Positions 1 to 9,503 of a stretch of DNA of 64,000 nucleotides are shown piece by piece; position 1 is the stretch's first letter, and each line of letters begins with the position of its first letter. Origin of the DNA: Nocardiopsis sp. FIRDI 009 (GTDB lineage Bacteria > Actinomycetota > Actinomycetes > Streptosporangiales > Streptosporangiaceae); the NCBI RefSeq assembly GCF_003386285.1, contig NZ_QPNC01000009.1, positions 310,001-374,000 of the forward strand. Direction: 5' to 3'. The notes under the pieces were generated by a model. The model was not told the origin of the DNA. It ran no database searches and saw nothing but the letters and a program-made list of their open reading frames with translations. A program made the translations under genes and the position numbers.

Positions 1-1
1 C

Positions 2-373
2 GCCCACCCGGCCGTGGTCGACGCCCTTCAACTGGTCCGCCTGCCCTACCACCTGTCCGCCGTCACCCAGGCGGTCGCCACCACCGCGCTCGACCACGCC
101 GACGAACTCCTCGCCGCCGTCGCCGACCTGCGCGCCGAACGCGACCGCCTCGTCGACTGGCTGCGCGAGCAGGGCTTGTCCGTCGCCGACTCCGACGCCA
201 ACTTCGTCATGTTCGGCGAGTTCGAGGACCGCACCGGGGTCTGGAACGCCATGCTCGACCAACGGGTCCTCATCCGCGAGGTCGGCCCGCCCGGATGGCT
301 GCGCGTCACCGTCGGCACCCCCGACGAGATGGCCGCCTTCCGCCGCGCCCTGCTCCAGGCCACCGGCCGCTGA
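2..373 (+). CDS. hisC: Histidinol-phosphate aminotransferase, 3' end (partial)
   Basis: The window begins inside this gene. The frame is open from base 2, so the first in-frame start-like codons in the window are internal. About 123 C-terminal residues are visible, against roughly 360 for the family. They carry the small-domain signature of HisC: the stretch RLPYHLS, then DANFVMF, the segment [18 protein letters not shown], and a terminal helix. The enzyme is a PLP-dependent cytosolic aminotransferase that converts imidazole acetol phosphate to histidinol phosphate with glutamate as donor. The PLP lysine lies upstream of the window and cannot be checked. hisB follows on the same strand after about 106 bp, consistent with one his operon. 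Assignment is firm from sequence plus context. Confidence 0.9.
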   Translation, partial: AHPAVVDALQLVRLPYHLSAVTQAVATTALDHADELLAAVADLRAERDRLVDWLREQGLSVADSDANFVMFGEFEDRTGVWNAMLDQRVLIREVGPPGWLRVTVGTPDEMAAFRRALLQATGR

Positions 374-479
374 GTCCACCCGCCGCCCACCGTCGCCGTG
401 GACGCCGTCCGTCGGGGGCTTCCACCCCCGGCGGACGGCCTCGGGCCACAGCCGTCCACCCACCACCGAGAGAGTCACC

Positions 480-1073
480 ATGAGCCGCACCGGACGCGTC
501 GAACGCACCACCAAGGAAACCAAGGTCCTGGTCGAGATCGACCTCGACGGCACCGGCGTCGCCGACGTCTCCACCGGCGTCGGGTTCTTCGACCACATGC
601 TCGACCAGCTCGCCAAGCACGGCCTGTTCGACCTCACCGTGCGCACCGAGGGCGACCTGCACATCGACTCCCACCACACCATGGAGGACACCGCGCTCGC
701 CCTGGGCGCCGCCTTCCGCGAGGCACTGGGCGACAAGCGCGGCATCCGCCGCTTCGCCGACGCCAAGGTGCCCCTGGACGAGGCCCTGGCCGAGGTGACC
801 GTCGACGTGTCCGGCCGCCCCTACCTCGTGCACAGCGAACCCGAGGGCATGGCGCCGATCATCGGCCGCGACTACGACACGACCATGACCCGCCACATCC
901 TGGAGTCGTTCGTGGCCCAGGCGCGCGTGGCCCTGCACGTCCACGTGCCCTACGGCCGCAACGCCCACCACATCGTCGAGTGCCAGTTCAAGGCCCTGGC
1001 CCGAGCCCTGCGCACCGCCACCGAGAGCGACCCGCGCGTCACCGACATCCCGTCCACCAAGGGCGCCCTGTAG
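480..1073 (+). CDS. hisB: Imidazoleglycerol-phosphate dehydratase
   Basis: This 197-residue protein has the normal length of a monofunctional HisB (no phosphatase domain). It dehydrates imidazole glycerol phosphate to imidazole acetol phosphate using two manganese ions. The metal-binding motifs are visible: GFFDHMLDQ near residue 37, [14 protein letters not shown] near residue 62, and a second copy [15 protein letters not shown] near residue 162. The ATG at 480 follows a GAGAGAG ribosome-binding stretch. The stop codon is immediately followed by the ATG of the small membrane gene (no intergenic bases), so the two are probably translationally coupled in the his operon. Confidence 0.97.
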   Translation: MSRTGRVERTTKETKVLVEIDLDGTGVADVSTGVGFFDHMLDQLAKHGLFDLTVRTEGDLHIDSHHTMEDTALALGAAFREALGDKRGIRRFADAKVPLDEALAEVTVDVSGRPYLVHSEPEGMAPIIGRDYDTTMTRHILESFVAQARVALHVHVPYGRNAHHIVECQFKALARALRTATESDPRVTDIPSTKGAL

Positions 1074-1235
1074 ATGGACACCGACCTGTGGGCGCTGTTC
1101 CTCGTCGTCCTGGGCGGTTTCCTCATCGGGGGCGCCTACTCCCTGTGGAAGGTCAACCGGATCGTCGCCGTCGCACTGGGCGCGTGCGCGGCCCTCGCCG
1201 TGGCCTCCGGGGTGCTCCGGTTGGGCTACTTTTAG
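1074..1235 (+). CDS. Small membrane protein of the his operon (53 aa)
   Basis: A 53-residue ORF starts directly after the hisB stop codon and ends with TAG at 1233-1235. It encodes two hydrophobic segments (about residues 6-23 and 31-48) separated by a short basic turn containing LWKVNR, so it is predicted to be a two-helix membrane protein. I cannot name a function. Small membrane ORFs between hisB and hisH occur in other actinobacteria, so it is probably real. Its stop codon coincides with the left end of the MITE-like element at 1233-1397. Because the element begins with TA and the flanking base after its right-end TA is also G, a TAG stop exists with or without the insertion. Confidence 0.7.
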   Translation: MDTDLWALFLVVLGGFLIGGAYSLWKVNRIVAVALGACAALAVASGVLRLGYF

Positions 1236-1397
1236 GGCGTGTGTGGCGGACACTCGCCCTGCTGCGCGACGCCCCAGCACAACTCTCGCGGCGTTCTCGT
1301 CAGTCGACAGGACACCACCCTGACTCCTTCTTCGGCCTCGCGAGAGCCGCATCGGATGCGCCGCTCGCGACGGGCAGCATCCACCACACACGCCCTA
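1233..1397. mobile_element. MITE-like element with terminal inverted repeats (copy A)
   Basis: The two ends are near-perfect inverted repeats. The left end reads TAGGGCGTGTGTGGCGGA and the complement of the right end reads TAGGGCGTGTGTGGTGGA; the similarity continues inward for roughly 30 bp. Each end has a TA dinucleotide, as expected for TA target-site duplication by Tc1/mariner/IS630-type elements. The 165-bp interior has no convincing ORF. It sits at the stop codon of the small membrane gene and ends 17 bp before hisH, leaving the GGAAAGG ribosome-binding site of hisH intact. Outer sequence is shared with the shorter element at 13823. A non-autonomous element moved by a transposase elsewhere is inferred. 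Confidence 0.7.
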
Positions 1398-1414
1398 GCG
1401 GAAAGGCAGACCTC

Positions 1415-2071
1415 ATGCCGTCACGAGTGGTCGTCCTCGACTACGGATCGGGCAACCTGCGCTCGGCGCAGCGCGCCATGGAGCGCACCGGCGCGGACGT
1501 GACCGTCACCTCCGACCCGCACGCCGCCCTCGACGCCGACGGGCTCGTCGTGCCCGGTGTGGGCGCCTTCAGCGCCTGCATGTCCAGCCTGCGCGCCGCG
1601 GGCGGGGACCGGATCATCGGCAAGCGCGTGGCCGGGGGCCGCCCCGTCCTGGGCATCTGCGTGGGCATGCAGGTCCTCTTCGAGCGCGGCGTCGAGCAGG
1701 CCGACGCGCGCGCCGAGGACGTGGCCACCGAGGGCTGCGGCGAGTGGCCCGGCACCGTGGAGCGCCTGCGCGCCCCCGTCGTGCCGCACATGGGCTGGAA
1801 CACCGTCCGCCCGCCCGAGGACACCCGCCTCTTCGCCGGGATCGGCCCCGAGGACCGCTTCTACTTCGTGCACTCCTACGCTGTGCGCACCTGGGAGTTC
1901 ACGCCCACCAACGCGCGCATCCCCGCGCCGGGGGTGACCTGGTCCGAGCACGGTGAGCCGTTCGTGGCCGCGGTCGAGAACGGACCCCTGTGCGCCACCC
2001 AGTTCCACCCGGAGAAGTCCGGCGACGCGGGCGCCCGCGTGCTGGCCAACTGGGTGGGCACGCTCGGGTGA
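1415..2071 (+). CDS. hisH: Imidazole glycerol phosphate synthase, glutaminase subunit
   Basis: HisH is the class I glutamine amidotransferase that feeds ammonia to HisF. The 218-residue protein shows [14 protein letters not shown] at the N-terminus, the oxyanion region VPGVGAF, the nucleophile motif GICVGMQ (catalytic Cys) and the C-terminal [11 protein letters not shown] with catalytic His and Glu. ATG at 1415 is chosen because the family starts just before this VVLDYGSGN motif and GGAAAGG precedes it. A longer in-frame upstream extension runs through the MITE-like element and is not coding. priA follows after 46 bp; HisH and HisF form the heterodimeric synthase of the histidine pathway. Confidence 0.97.
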   Translation: MPSRVVVLDYGSGNLRSAQRAMERTGADVTVTSDPHAALDADGLVVPGVGAFSACMSSLRAAGGDRIIGKRVAGGRPVLGICVGMQVLFERGVEQADARAEDVATEGCGEWPGTVERLRAPVVPHMGWNTVRPPEDTRLFAGIGPEDRFYFVHSYAVRTWEFTPTNARIPAPGVTWSEHGEPFVAAVENGPLCATQFHPEKSGDAGARVLANWVGTLG

Positions 2072-2117
2072 CCCCGGCATCCGACCGACTCATCGACACC
2101 GACCACGGGAAGGCCCC

Positions 2118-2870
2118 ATGACTGACACCGCGTCGTCCACCGCACTCGAACTGCTGCCCGCCGTGGACGTGGCGGGCGGGCAGGCCGTCCAGCTCGTCCA
2201 GGGCGAGGCGGGCTCCGGCGGCCGCTACGGCGACCCGCTCACCGCCGCCACGCGGTGGCAGGAGGCGGGGGCCGAGTGGATCCACCTGGTGGACCTCGAC
2301 GCCGCCTTCGGCCGCGGCCACAACCGCGACCTGCTGCGCGACATCGTCGGCCGCCTGGACGTGAAGGTGGAGATGTCCGGCGGCATCCGCGACGACGAGT
2401 CGCTGGCCGCCGCCCTGTCCACCGGCTGCACCCGGGTCAACATCGGCACCGCCGCCCTGGAGAACCCCGAGTGGTGCGCCAAGATCATCGCCGAGCACGG
2501 CGACCGCATCGCCATCGGCCTCGACGTGCGCGGCACCACCCTGGCCGCCCGCGGCTGGACCCGTGAGGGCGGCGACCTGTTCACCACCCTGGAGCGGCTG
2601 GAGTCGGAGGGCTGCGCCCGCTACGTCGTCACCGACGTCAACAAGGACGGCACCCTCAAGGGCCCCAACCTCGACCTGCTGCGCACCGTCTGCGCGCGCA
2701 CCGACAAGCCCGTCGTGGCCAGCGGCGGCGTCTCCAGCCTCGACGACCTGACCGCCATCGCCGCCCTCGTCCCCGAGGGTGTGGAGGGCGCCATCATGGG
2801 AACGGCGCTCTACGAGGGCGCCTTCACCCTGGAGGACGCGCTGGCCGCGGTGAGGGGGGAGCGGCGGTGA
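2118..2870 (+). CDS. priA: Bifunctional phosphoribosyl isomerase A (HisA/TrpF activities)
   Basis: A 250-residue (beta/alpha)8 isomerase. It isomerises ProFAR to PRFAR in histidine synthesis and, in actinobacteria that lack trpF, also phosphoribosyl anthranilate in tryptophan synthesis. Visible features are the first catalytic Asp in LLPAVDV (residue 17), the RGW motif of PriA-type enzymes in [10 protein letters not shown], the second catalytic Asp region [13 protein letters not shown], and the phosphate-binding SGGVSS. ATG 2118 is preceded by GGGAAGG. No separate trpF is found among the trp genes at 12966-16085, which supports the dual role, although a trpF outside the window cannot be excluded. 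The stop overlaps the hisF GTG by 4 bp. Confidence 0.93.
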   Translation: MTDTASSTALELLPAVDVAGGQAVQLVQGEAGSGGRYGDPLTAATRWQEAGAEWIHLVDLDAAFGRGHNRDLLRDIVGRLDVKVEMSGGIRDDESLAAALSTGCTRVNIGTAALENPEWCAKIIAEHGDRIAIGLDVRGTTLAARGWTREGGDLFTTLERLESEGCARYVVTDVNKDGTLKGPNLDLLRTVCARTDKPVVASGGVSSLDDLTAIAALVPEGVEGAIMGTALYEGAFTLEDALAAVRGERR

Positions 2871-3640
2871 GCCTCGCCATCCGAGTCATCCCCTGCCTGG
2901 ACGTGGACGCCGGGCGGGTGGTCAAGGGCGTCAACTTCGAGAACCTGCGCGACGCGGGCGACCCGGTCGAACTCGCCGGGGCCTACGACGCGGGCGGCGC
3001 CGACGAACTCACCTTCCTCGACGTCACCGCCTCCAGCGGCGACCGGGAGACCACCTACGACGTGGTGCGCCGCACCGCCGACCAGGTGTTCATCCCGCTC
3101 ACCGTCGGCGGCGGAGTGCGCACCACCGACGACGTCGACACCCTCCTGCGCGCGGGCGCCGACAAGGTGGGCGTCAACACCGCCGCCATCGCCCGCCCCG
3201 AGCTCATCGGGGAGATCGCCGAACGCTTCGGCCGCCAGGTCCTCGTCCTGTCCGCCGACGTGCGCCGGGTCCGCGACGGCGACCAGCCGACCCCGAGCGG
3301 GTTCGAGGTGACCACCCACGGGGGGCGCCGGGGCACCGGCATCGACGCCCTGGAGTGGTGCGAGCGCGCCGCCGACCTCGGCGCGGGGGAGATCCTGCTC
3401 AACTCGATGGACGCCGACGGCACCAAGGAGGGGTTCGACCTGGAGCTGATCCGCGCCGTGCGCGCCCGCGTCGACGTGCCGCTGATCGCCTCCGGCGGGG
3501 CCGGGGCCGTGGAGCACTTCGTCCCGGCGGTCGCCGCCGGTGCGGACGCGGTCCTGGCCGCGACCGTCTTCCACTTCGGCGAGTTCACCATCGCCGACGT
3601 CAAGGCGAGCCTGCGCGAGGCCGGCTACGCCGTGCGCTGA
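2867..3640 (+). CDS. hisF: Imidazole glycerol phosphate synthase, cyclase subunit
   Basis: HisF closes the imidazole ring using ammonia channelled from HisH, releasing imidazole glycerol phosphate and AICAR. The 257-residue barrel has catalytic Asp in IPCLDVD at the first strand, a second catalytic Asp in LVLSADVRR, the phosphate loops TVGGGVR and ASGGAG, and the typical [18 protein letters not shown] 2867 overlaps the priA stop in a GTGA arrangement, so translation is probably coupled. A GC-rich hairpin just downstream (3645-3670) suggests the his transcript ends here; hisI is about 6 kb away beside the trp genes. Confidence 0.97.
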   Translation: MSLAIRVIPCLDVDAGRVVKGVNFENLRDAGDPVELAGAYDAGGADELTFLDVTASSGDRETTYDVVRRTADQVFIPLTVGGGVRTTDDVDTLLRAGADKVGVNTAAIARPELIGEIAERFGRQVLVLSADVRRVRDGDQPTPSGFEVTTHGGRRGTGIDALEWCERAADLGAGEILLNSMDADGTKEGFDLELIRAVRARVDVPLIASGGAGAVEHFVPAVAAGADAVLAATVFHFGEFTIADVKASLREAGYAVR

Positions 3641-3644
3641 GCCC

Positions 3645-3670
3645 GGCGCCGCTCCCACGGGGGCGGCGCC
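3645..3670 (+). terminator. Hairpin terminator after hisF
   Basis: The inverted repeat GGCGCCGCTCC / GGGGCGGCGCC with a tiny loop starts 5 bp after the hisF stop. There is no T-run, as is common for high-GC actinobacterial terminators. Confidence 0.55.
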
Positions 3671-3798
3671 ACGGGAACCATCCGTGCCGCGGGGCGAACG
3701 GTACGCCCGGAACGGTCATCCCACGGAGTGCCGGAGGACCGCCCACATGTCGGATGCGCGGCGTAGCATTCCTAGACAGGAAGAGGAGAGGAGTCGCC

Positions 3799-3996
3799 AT
3801 GACCGCCCACATCGACATCGAGATCTCCGTGGCCACCGACGAGGACGGTGCGTGGTGCGCCAGAGCCGAGGTCACGGGTGGCGGCACGGCTTACGGCGAA
3901 GGTGACACCAAGGCAGAAGCGCTCGCTGACCTCCGCGCCGGGCTCGCCGCACTGTTCGAGGTGATCGAACTCCCGGACGTGGAGGTGGCCGCGTAG
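3799..3996 (+). CDS. hicB: HicB-like antitoxin
   Basis: A 65-residue protein with the HicB/UPF0150 fold pattern: two N-terminal strands (HIDIEISVATDEDGAWCARAE), a central GEGDTKAEALADL helix start, and a short C-terminal tail. HicB proteins neutralise the HicA mRNA interferase and often repress their own promoter. No separate C-terminal DNA-binding domain is present, so this is the short form. ATG 3799 follows a strong AGGAGAGGAG site. hicA starts with no spacing after its stop. The order antitoxin then toxin is the reverse of the classic hicAB order but is common. A TAGCAT box at 3764 and a small inverted repeat TTCCT-agac-AGGAA (3769-3782) precede the gene and could be promoter and operator. 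Confidence 0.8.
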   Translation: MTAHIDIEISVATDEDGAWCARAEVTGGGTAYGEGDTKAEALADLRAGLAALFEVIELPDVEVAA

Positions 3997-4221
3997 GTGC
4001 CTCCGCTTCCCTTACTTCCTCCTCGTGTCGTTCTCAAGGCACTCGCGAAAGTCGGCTACCGACTCGACCGTGTCACCGGAAGCCACCATGTGCTGGTGCA
4101 TCCGGACAGGCCACCCGTGTCTGTTCCCGTCCATAAGGGACGGGACATGAAGAAGGGGACGCTTCGCGGGATCATCAGGGATACCGGCCTGACCGAGGCC
4201 GAGTTCCTCAAGCTCGTGTGA
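3997..4221 (+). CDS. hicA: HicA-like mRNA interferase toxin
   Basis: A 74-residue double-stranded-RNA-binding-fold toxin. It carries the family core: KALAKVGYRLDRVTGSHHVLVHP, where the His of the GSHH stretch is the usual catalytic residue, then PVHKGRDMKKGTLRGIIRDTGLT and a terminal EFLKLV helix. The start is GTG at 3997, the base after the hicB stop, indicating tight coupling of toxin and antitoxin translation. The catalytic His is present, so the toxin looks intact. Activity is inferred from the family, not shown. Confidence 0.82.
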   Translation: MPPLPLLPPRVVLKALAKVGYRLDRVTGSHHVLVHPDRPPVSVPVHKGRDMKKGTLRGIIRDTGLTEAEFLKLV

Positions 4222-4570
4222 TCAACCCGTTCGATCCGATTCGAGGCGCGGCGTCGCACCAGCGCTGATCACCTGCCAGGACTACGACCGCTGACCGCCG
4301 TTCCACCCTGGGCCACCCGGAACGCCCGTCCGCGCCGCCCGCCCGTACACCCCGCCGGGGTGTGCCGCGACACATCCCGAAACCGGGTGACACAGGTGGA
4401 ATACCCCCCACACGTCCGGCGCTGAAACAACTCGGTGGAACCTGTCGGCACCGCTGGATAGGTTGGCCCGACGAGCGCCCCGACCGCCTCCGGCACGACC
4501 GGAGCCGTGCGGGGCGCCACCGGTCGGCCCCCAACCGGGCCGACCGCACGCGGACGTGAACGGGGGGCGT
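4222..4570. other. Intergenic region before the ABC exporter genes
   Basis: No ORF here is convincing. The region contains a tight inverted repeat ACACCCC-GCC-GGGGTGT at 4347-4363, which could be an operator or a terminator for hicBA, and a weak -10-like TAGGTT near 4459. Long in-frame extensions of the downstream gene through this region lack coding character. Confidence 0.4.
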
Positions 4571-6628
4571 ATGGCGCAGGAGACGAGGACCACGGCACCG
4601 GACGAGCGGGAGGGCGCCGCCCCGACCGCCGCCCCCGAGGTCACCGACGACCCCTCCTCCGCCCCACGCGCCGCCGGCGAACGCGGCGACCGGATCTTCA
4701 CCCGGGGGATGCGCGTCCTCGGCGTCGCCATCCGCACCGAGCCCTGGGTGTTCCTCATCGCCGTCGCCGGAGCCATGCTGCACGCCGCGATCACCGTCGG
4801 CTCCGCCGCCGTCCTCGGCCACCTCACCGACGAGACGATCCTGCCCGCCTTCGAGAACGGCTCCACCACCCTCGCCGCCCTCCTCGGCGCGTCCGCCCTG
4901 CTGCTGGCGGTCGGGCTCGGCAAGGCCGTCGGCCTGGCCCTGCGGCGGCTCTTCGCCGGACTCATGCAGTTCCGCATGCAGGCCCGCTACCGGCGCGCCG
5001 TCGCCCGCAAGTACCTGGACCTGCCCCTGGCATGGCACCACCGCCACCCCACCGGGCAGCTGCTGTCCAACGCCAACGCCGACGTCGAGGCCGCCTGGCA
5101 GCCGCTCGCACCGCTGCCGATGGCCGTCGGGTCCGTGTTCATGCTCGGCACCGCCGCCGTCGCCATGATCGTCACCGACCCGGTCCTGGCCCTGGTCGCC
5201 TTCGTCGTCTTCCCCGTCCTGACCGCCGCCAACGTCGTCTTCCAACGCCGGATCTCACCCATGGCCTCCCGGGCCCAGGCCCTGCGCGCCGAGGTCAGCG
5301 GCGTCGCCCACGAGTCCTTCGACGGCGCCCTCGTCGTCAAGACCCTCGGCCGCGAGGACACCGAGACCGAACGCTTCACCCACGCCGCCCACCGCCTCCG
5401 CGACGCCCTCATCCAGGTCGGCCGCATGCGGTCCATGTTCGACCCCTTCATGGAGGCCCTGCCCAACCTCGGCGTCCTCGCCGTCCTCCTCCTGGGCATG
5501 TGGCGGCTGTCCACCGGCGCGGTCGACCCCGGCGAACTCGTCACCATCGCCTACCTGTTCACCCTCATGGCCCTGCCCATCCGCTCCTTCGGCTGGCTCC
5601 TGGGCGACCTGTCCCGCACCGTCGTCGGCTGGGACCGCGTCCAGTCGGTCCTGCGCTCCGAGGGCGCCATGAGCCACGGTGACCGGACCCTGGAGGACAC
5701 CCCCACCGGCATCGCGCTCACCGTGCGCGACGTCACCTTCTCCTACGCCGACGCCTACGACGGTGACGACCGCGTGCGCGACCTCATGGACGGGACCGGG
5801 AACGAGCCCCGCACCACCGTCCTCGACGGCGTCGACCTCGACATCGCCCCCGGCCGCACCGTCGCCCTGGTCGGCCCCACCGGCGCGGGCAAGTCCACCC
5901 TGACCACCGTCCTCACACGGCTGGTCGACCCCGACTCCGGCACCGTCGCCTACGACGGCGTCGACACCCGCGACCTGGCCCGCGGACAGATCCCCCGGCA
6001 CGTCGCGCTCGTTCCGCAGAGCACCTTCGTCTTCGAGGACACCGTCCGCGACAACATCACCCTCGGCGCCGCCGACCTCGACGACGACCAGGTGTGGGCC
6101 GCCCTGCGCCTGGCCCGCGCCGACGGGTTCGTCCGCGAACTCGACGGCGGGCTCGACGCCCGACTGGGGGAGAAGGGCACCACCCTGTCCGGCGGCCAAC
6201 GCCAGCGCCTCGCCCTGGCCCGCGCCATCGTCCGCCGCCCCCGGCTGCTCATCCTGGACGACGCCACCTCCGCCGTCGACCCCCAGATCGAGGCGCAGAT
6301 CCTCGCCGGGCTGCGCGAACGCGACGACGCCGCCACCGTCGTCGTGGTCGCCTACCGCCGCGCCACCATCGAACTCGCCGACGAGGTCGTCTACCTGGAG
6401 GGCGGCCGCGTCCTGGCCCGCGGCACCCACGAGGAGCTCCTGGCCGCCTCACCCGGCTACACCCGGCTCGTCACCGCCTACGAGCGCGCCTCCGCGGAGA
6501 ACGGCGCCGGACGCGAGCCCACACCGGAGGATCCTGGTCCACCCCGCCCCCAGCGGACACCCGCGGTGCGGTCCGCCGCCGCCACCGCCCACCAGCACGC
6601 CGCCGCCACCGAGGAGTCCAGCCGATGA
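4571..6628 (+). CDS. ABC exporter half-transporter, degenerate-site subunit
   Basis: A 685-residue fused membrane plus ATPase subunit of an ABC exporter. An acidic N-terminal tail is followed by a six-helix membrane domain (about residues 50-330) and a nucleotide-binding domain with Walker A GPTGAGKST (435-443), signature LSGGQ (539-543) and Walker B LLILDD (559-564). The catalytic Glu after Walker B is Asp564 and the switch His is Tyr595 (AYRRAT). Its own catalytic residues are therefore degenerate, typical of one half of a heterodimeric exporter. ATG 4571 follows a GGGGGG stretch. It overlaps the next subunit by 4 bp (ATGA). Substrate is unknown; multidrug or lipid export is the usual guess. 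Confidence 0.9.
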   Translation: MAQETRTTAPDEREGAAPTAAPEVTDDPSSAPRAAGERGDRIFTRGMRVLGVAIRTEPWVFLIAVAGAMLHAAITVGSAAVLGHLTDETILPAFENGSTTLAALLGASALLLAVGLGKAVGLALRRLFAGLMQFRMQARYRRAVARKYLDLPLAWHHRHPTGQLLSNANADVEAAWQPLAPLPMAVGSVFMLGTAAVAMIVTDPVLALVAFVVFPVLTAANVVFQRRISPMASRAQALRAEVSGVAHESFDGALVVKTLGREDTETERFTHAAHRLRDALIQVGRMRSMFDPFMEALPNLGVLAVLLLGMWRLSTGAVDPGELVTIAYLFTLMALPIRSFGWLLGDLSRTVVGWDRVQSVLRSEGAMSHGDRTLEDTPTGIALTVRDVTFSYADAYDGDDRVRDLMDGTGNEPRTTVLDGVDLDIAPGRTVALVGPTGAGKSTLTTVLTRLVDPDSGTVAYDGVDTRDLARGQIPRHVALVPQSTFVFEDTVRDNITLGAADLDDDQVWAALRLARADGFVRELDGGLDARLGEKGTTLSGGQRQRLALARAIVRRPRLLILDDATSAVDPQIEAQILAGLRERDDAATVVVVAYRRATIELADEVVYLEGGRVLARGTHEELLAASPGYTRLVTAYERASAENGAGREPTPEDPGPPRPQRTPAVRSAAATAHQHAAATEESSR

Positions 6629-8475
6629 GCGCACCCGCCCAGCCCCGCACCGGGCGGCGGCCCGCACCGGAGGCCGACCGCCCCGACGCCGACCGGGCCG
6701 CGACGCCCACGCTCAGCAGGTCCCAGGACTCGGCCATCCGGACCCTGCGCCGCGGACTCCAGCTGTCCCCGGAGTTCGCCCACGGCCTGTGGCTGACCCT
6801 CGCCCTGGCCGTCGTGGCCACCGCGGGCAAGGTCATCGTGCCCGTCGCCGTCCAACAGATCATCGACAACGGGCTCTCCGGCCCCGACGGGCCCGACCTC
6901 GGCTTCGTCGCGCGCATGGTCGGTGTGTGCGCCGCCCTGCTCGTGATCACCATGATCTGCTCCTACCTGATGAACGTGCGCCTGTACCGGGCCACCGAGT
7001 CGGGCCTGGCCACGCTGCGCCGCAAGGCCTTCCGCCACGTGCACGACCTGTCCGTGCTCACCCAGAACAGCGAGCGCAAGGGCGCCCTGGTCTCCCGCGT
7101 CACCGGTGACGTCGACCAGATCAGCACCTTCATGCAGTGGGGCGGCCTGCTGCTCATCGTCAGCGCGGGCCAACTGCTCGTCGCCACCGCCCTCATGGCG
7201 GTCTACTCCTGGCAGCTCACCCTCGTGGTGTGGATCTGCTTCCTGCCGCTGCTCTTCGGCGCCCGCTGGCTCCAGAAGCTGCTCTCCCGCGCCTACCTCA
7301 AGGTCCGCGAACGCACCGGCGACATGCTCGGCGCCATCGGCGAGACCGTCATGGGCGCCGCCGTCATCCGCGCCTACGGCACCGAGGAGCGCACCGCCCA
7401 CCGCATCGACTCCACCGTCCTGGCCACCCGCCGCGCCCAGGTCAGGGCGCAGCGCCTGTCCATGGCCGTGTCGCCCTTCGCCGAGATCATCGCCGCCGTC
7501 GGCAACGTCGCCGTGGTCCTGGTCGGCGTGTGGCTGGGCATCGACGGCCAGCTCACCGCCGGACAGCTCGTCGCCTTCCTCTTCCTCATGACCCTGTTCG
7601 TCATGCCGATGATGATGGCCACCGAGATCTTCAACGAGGCCCAGAACGCCATCGCCGGGTGGCGCCGGGTCCTGGGCGTGCTCGACACCGTCCCCGACAT
7701 CGCCGACCCCGGGGAGGCCGGGCGCGTGCTGCCGCGCGGCCCCGTCGAGGTCCGCTTCGACGACGTCACCTACGCCTACCCGGACGGGCCGGTCGTCCTC
7801 GACGGGATCGACGTCCGGATCACCCCCGGCACCCGCCTGGCCGTGGTCGGGGAGACCGGTTCGGGCAAGACCACCTTCGTCAAGCTCCTCACCCGCCTGA
7901 TGGACCCGGTCGGCGGGCGCGTCCTCCTCGACGGCGTCGACCTGCGCGAGGTGGCCTTCTCCTCCCTGCGCAGCCGGGTCGTCATGGTGCCCCAGGAGGG
8001 CTTCCTGTTCGACAGCTCCCTGGGCGACAACATCCGCTTCGCCCGACCCGAGAGCACCGACGCCGAACTGGAGGCCGCCCTCGACGAGCTCGGGCTGGCC
8101 GACTGGCTCGCCAGCCTCGCCCACGGCCTGGACACCCCCGTCGGGCAGCGCGGGGAGTCCCTCTCGGCGGGGGAGCGACAGCTCGTCGCCCTGGTCCGCG
8201 CCTACATCGCCGACCCCGACCTGCTCGTCCTGGACGAGGCCACCTCCGCCGTGGACCCGCACACCGAGGTGCGCATCCAGCGCGCCCTGGACCGGCTCAC
8301 CCGCGGCCGCACCTCCGTGGCCATCGCCCACCGCCTGTCCACGGCCGAGGCCGCCGACCGGGTCCTCGTCTTCGACCAGGGCCGCGTCGTCCAGAGCGGC
8401 ACCCACGACGAACTGGTCGGGCGGCCGGGCGTCTACGCCGACCTGCACGCCTCCTGGGTGCGCTCCTCGGCCTGA
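6625..8475 (+). CDS. ABC exporter half-transporter, consensus-catalytic subunit
   Basis: The partner subunit, 616 residues, has an N-terminal tail, a six-helix membrane domain (about residues 50-330) and an ATPase domain. Walker A is GETGSGKTT (409-417), Walker B LLVLDE with the catalytic Glu538, and the switch His569 is intact in IAHRLST. Its signature motif is altered to LSAGE (513-517). In the heterodimer the altered signature pairs with the degenerate Walker B and switch of the first subunit, giving one dead and one active ATP site, as in known asymmetric exporters. The start overlaps the previous stop, so equal expression is expected. The gene ends 26 bp from the convergent SIS gene. Confidence 0.9.
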   Translation: MSAPAQPRTGRRPAPEADRPDADRAATPTLSRSQDSAIRTLRRGLQLSPEFAHGLWLTLALAVVATAGKVIVPVAVQQIIDNGLSGPDGPDLGFVARMVGVCAALLVITMICSYLMNVRLYRATESGLATLRRKAFRHVHDLSVLTQNSERKGALVSRVTGDVDQISTFMQWGGLLLIVSAGQLLVATALMAVYSWQLTLVVWICFLPLLFGARWLQKLLSRAYLKVRERTGDMLGAIGETVMGAAVIRAYGTEERTAHRIDSTVLATRRAQVRAQRLSMAVSPFAEIIAAVGNVAVVLVGVWLGIDGQLTAGQLVAFLFLMTLFVMPMMMATEIFNEAQNAIAGWRRVLGVLDTVPDIADPGEAGRVLPRGPVEVRFDDVTYAYPDGPVVLDGIDVRITPGTRLAVVGETGSGKTTFVKLLTRLMDPVGGRVLLDGVDLREVAFSSLRSRVVMVPQEGFLFDSSLGDNIRFARPESTDAELEAALDELGLADWLASLAHGLDTPVGQRGESLSAGERQLVALVRAYIADPDLLVLDEATSAVDPHTEVRIQRALDRLTRGRTSVAIAHRLSTAEAADRVLVFDQGRVVQSGTHDELVGRPGVYADLHASWVRSSA

Positions 8476-8501
8476 ACCCCGGTAGCGGGCCGCAGTGGCG
8501 C

Positions 8502-9503
8502 TCAGCGACCGGAGGCGCGCCACCAGTGCGCCGCCACCAACTCCGCCACCAGCGGCTCCACCAGCAGGCTCACGTCCGGGTCCCGGTCACCCGGGTAGCG
8601 CACGGTCAGCTCCGCCCCCGGAACGCTCTCGCGTTCGGGGGCGGCGCCCACGGCCACGAACCGTCCCCGCAGCTGCCCCAGGTGCTCGGCGAACCGCTCG
8701 TCGTAGGCCGAGCCCGCGAACAGCAGCGCGCGGTAGTCGGTCACCGCCGCCAGGTAGCGGTCGGTGTGCGACCACTCCCCGGTCTCGACCGCGTGCGCCA
8801 CCCGCACCGGCCCGCCGCGCAGCACCCGCACCCCCTGGCCCGCCGAGGCCAGCCGCTCGGCGGGAGCCACCAGATGCACACCGTGCGGCGAGTCCAGCAC
8901 CCGCGCCGCCTCCGGGACCCACCGCTCCGCCTCGGCCAGCAGCGTCTCCGTCGCGTTGGCCGCCCGCCGCAGCAGCCCCGGGAAGTTCCGACCGCCCCCC
9001 GGCACCGGCGCGCCCAGACGGTGCCCCAACAACAGGGTCAGCGCCATCGCGTGCTGGTAGGAGCGGCAGCCCAACCCCGACGACTCCTCGCCCGCGTGCA
9101 ACGGCACCACCAGGTCCGCCAGCCGGGCTACCACCGCGTTCGGGTCGGGTGTGAGTACGATCACCGGGGAACGTGCCACGTAGCGGTCCAGCACCGTGCA
9201 CAACTCACGCTGACCCCCGCCCAGGCTCACCCCCACCACCAGAGTCTCCGGGCCGGCCGGGGGCTCCTCGGCCGACGAGGCGCGCTCGGCGGTCGCGGCG
9301 ATCCCCGCCCGCCGCAGCCGGGCCGCCGCCGTCTCGCACACGCGCCGGGCCGCGCCCAGGCCGAGCAACCGCACCGCCGCGGGTTCGTCCTCCAGGAGCG
9401 CGGGCAGCGCCGCGTACGGATCCCACCGGGGGAAGCGCTCGGCGAGGGCGGTCAGGGCGGCGGGCTTTCCCGCCAGGTCGGCGGACAGGGACTCGGCGCT
9501 CAC
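8502..9503 (-). CDS. SIS-domain protein (sugar isomerase-like)
   Basis: A 333-residue protein of the SIS (sugar isomerase) superfamily. Two Rossmann-like halves are visible: the first around [16 protein letters not shown] and [14 protein letters not shown], the second around [22 protein letters not shown]. The segment [27 protein letters not shown] resembles phosphosugar-binding SIS domains. The start is GTG 9503 with GAGGGGAG just upstream. Related actinobacterial proteins are annotated loosely as SIS or TobH-like; the substrate is unknown and I would not assign one. It is transcribed away from hisI and converges with the ABC exporter. Confidence 0.75.
   Translation of the reverse strand: MSAESLSADLAGKPAALTALAERFPRWDPYAALPALLEDEPAAVRLLGLGAARRVCETAAARLRRAGIAATAERASSAEEPPAGPETLVVGVSLGGGQRELCTVLDRYVARSPVIVLTPDPNAVVARLADLVVPLHAGEESSGLGCRSYQHAMALTLLLGHRLGAPVPGGGRNFPGLLRRAANATETLLAEAERWVPEAARVLDSPHGVHLVAPAERLASAGQGVRVLRGGPVRVAHAVETGEWSHTDRYLAAVTDYRALLFAGSAYDERFAEHLGQLRGRFVAVGAAPERESVPGAELTVRYPGDRDPDVSLLVEPLVAELVAAHWWRASGR

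Noticed and set aside
398..2071. 557-codon frame running from before hisB through hisH
   Set aside because: It is out of frame with hisB and passes through the MITE-like element; only the hisH part (from 1415) is coding.
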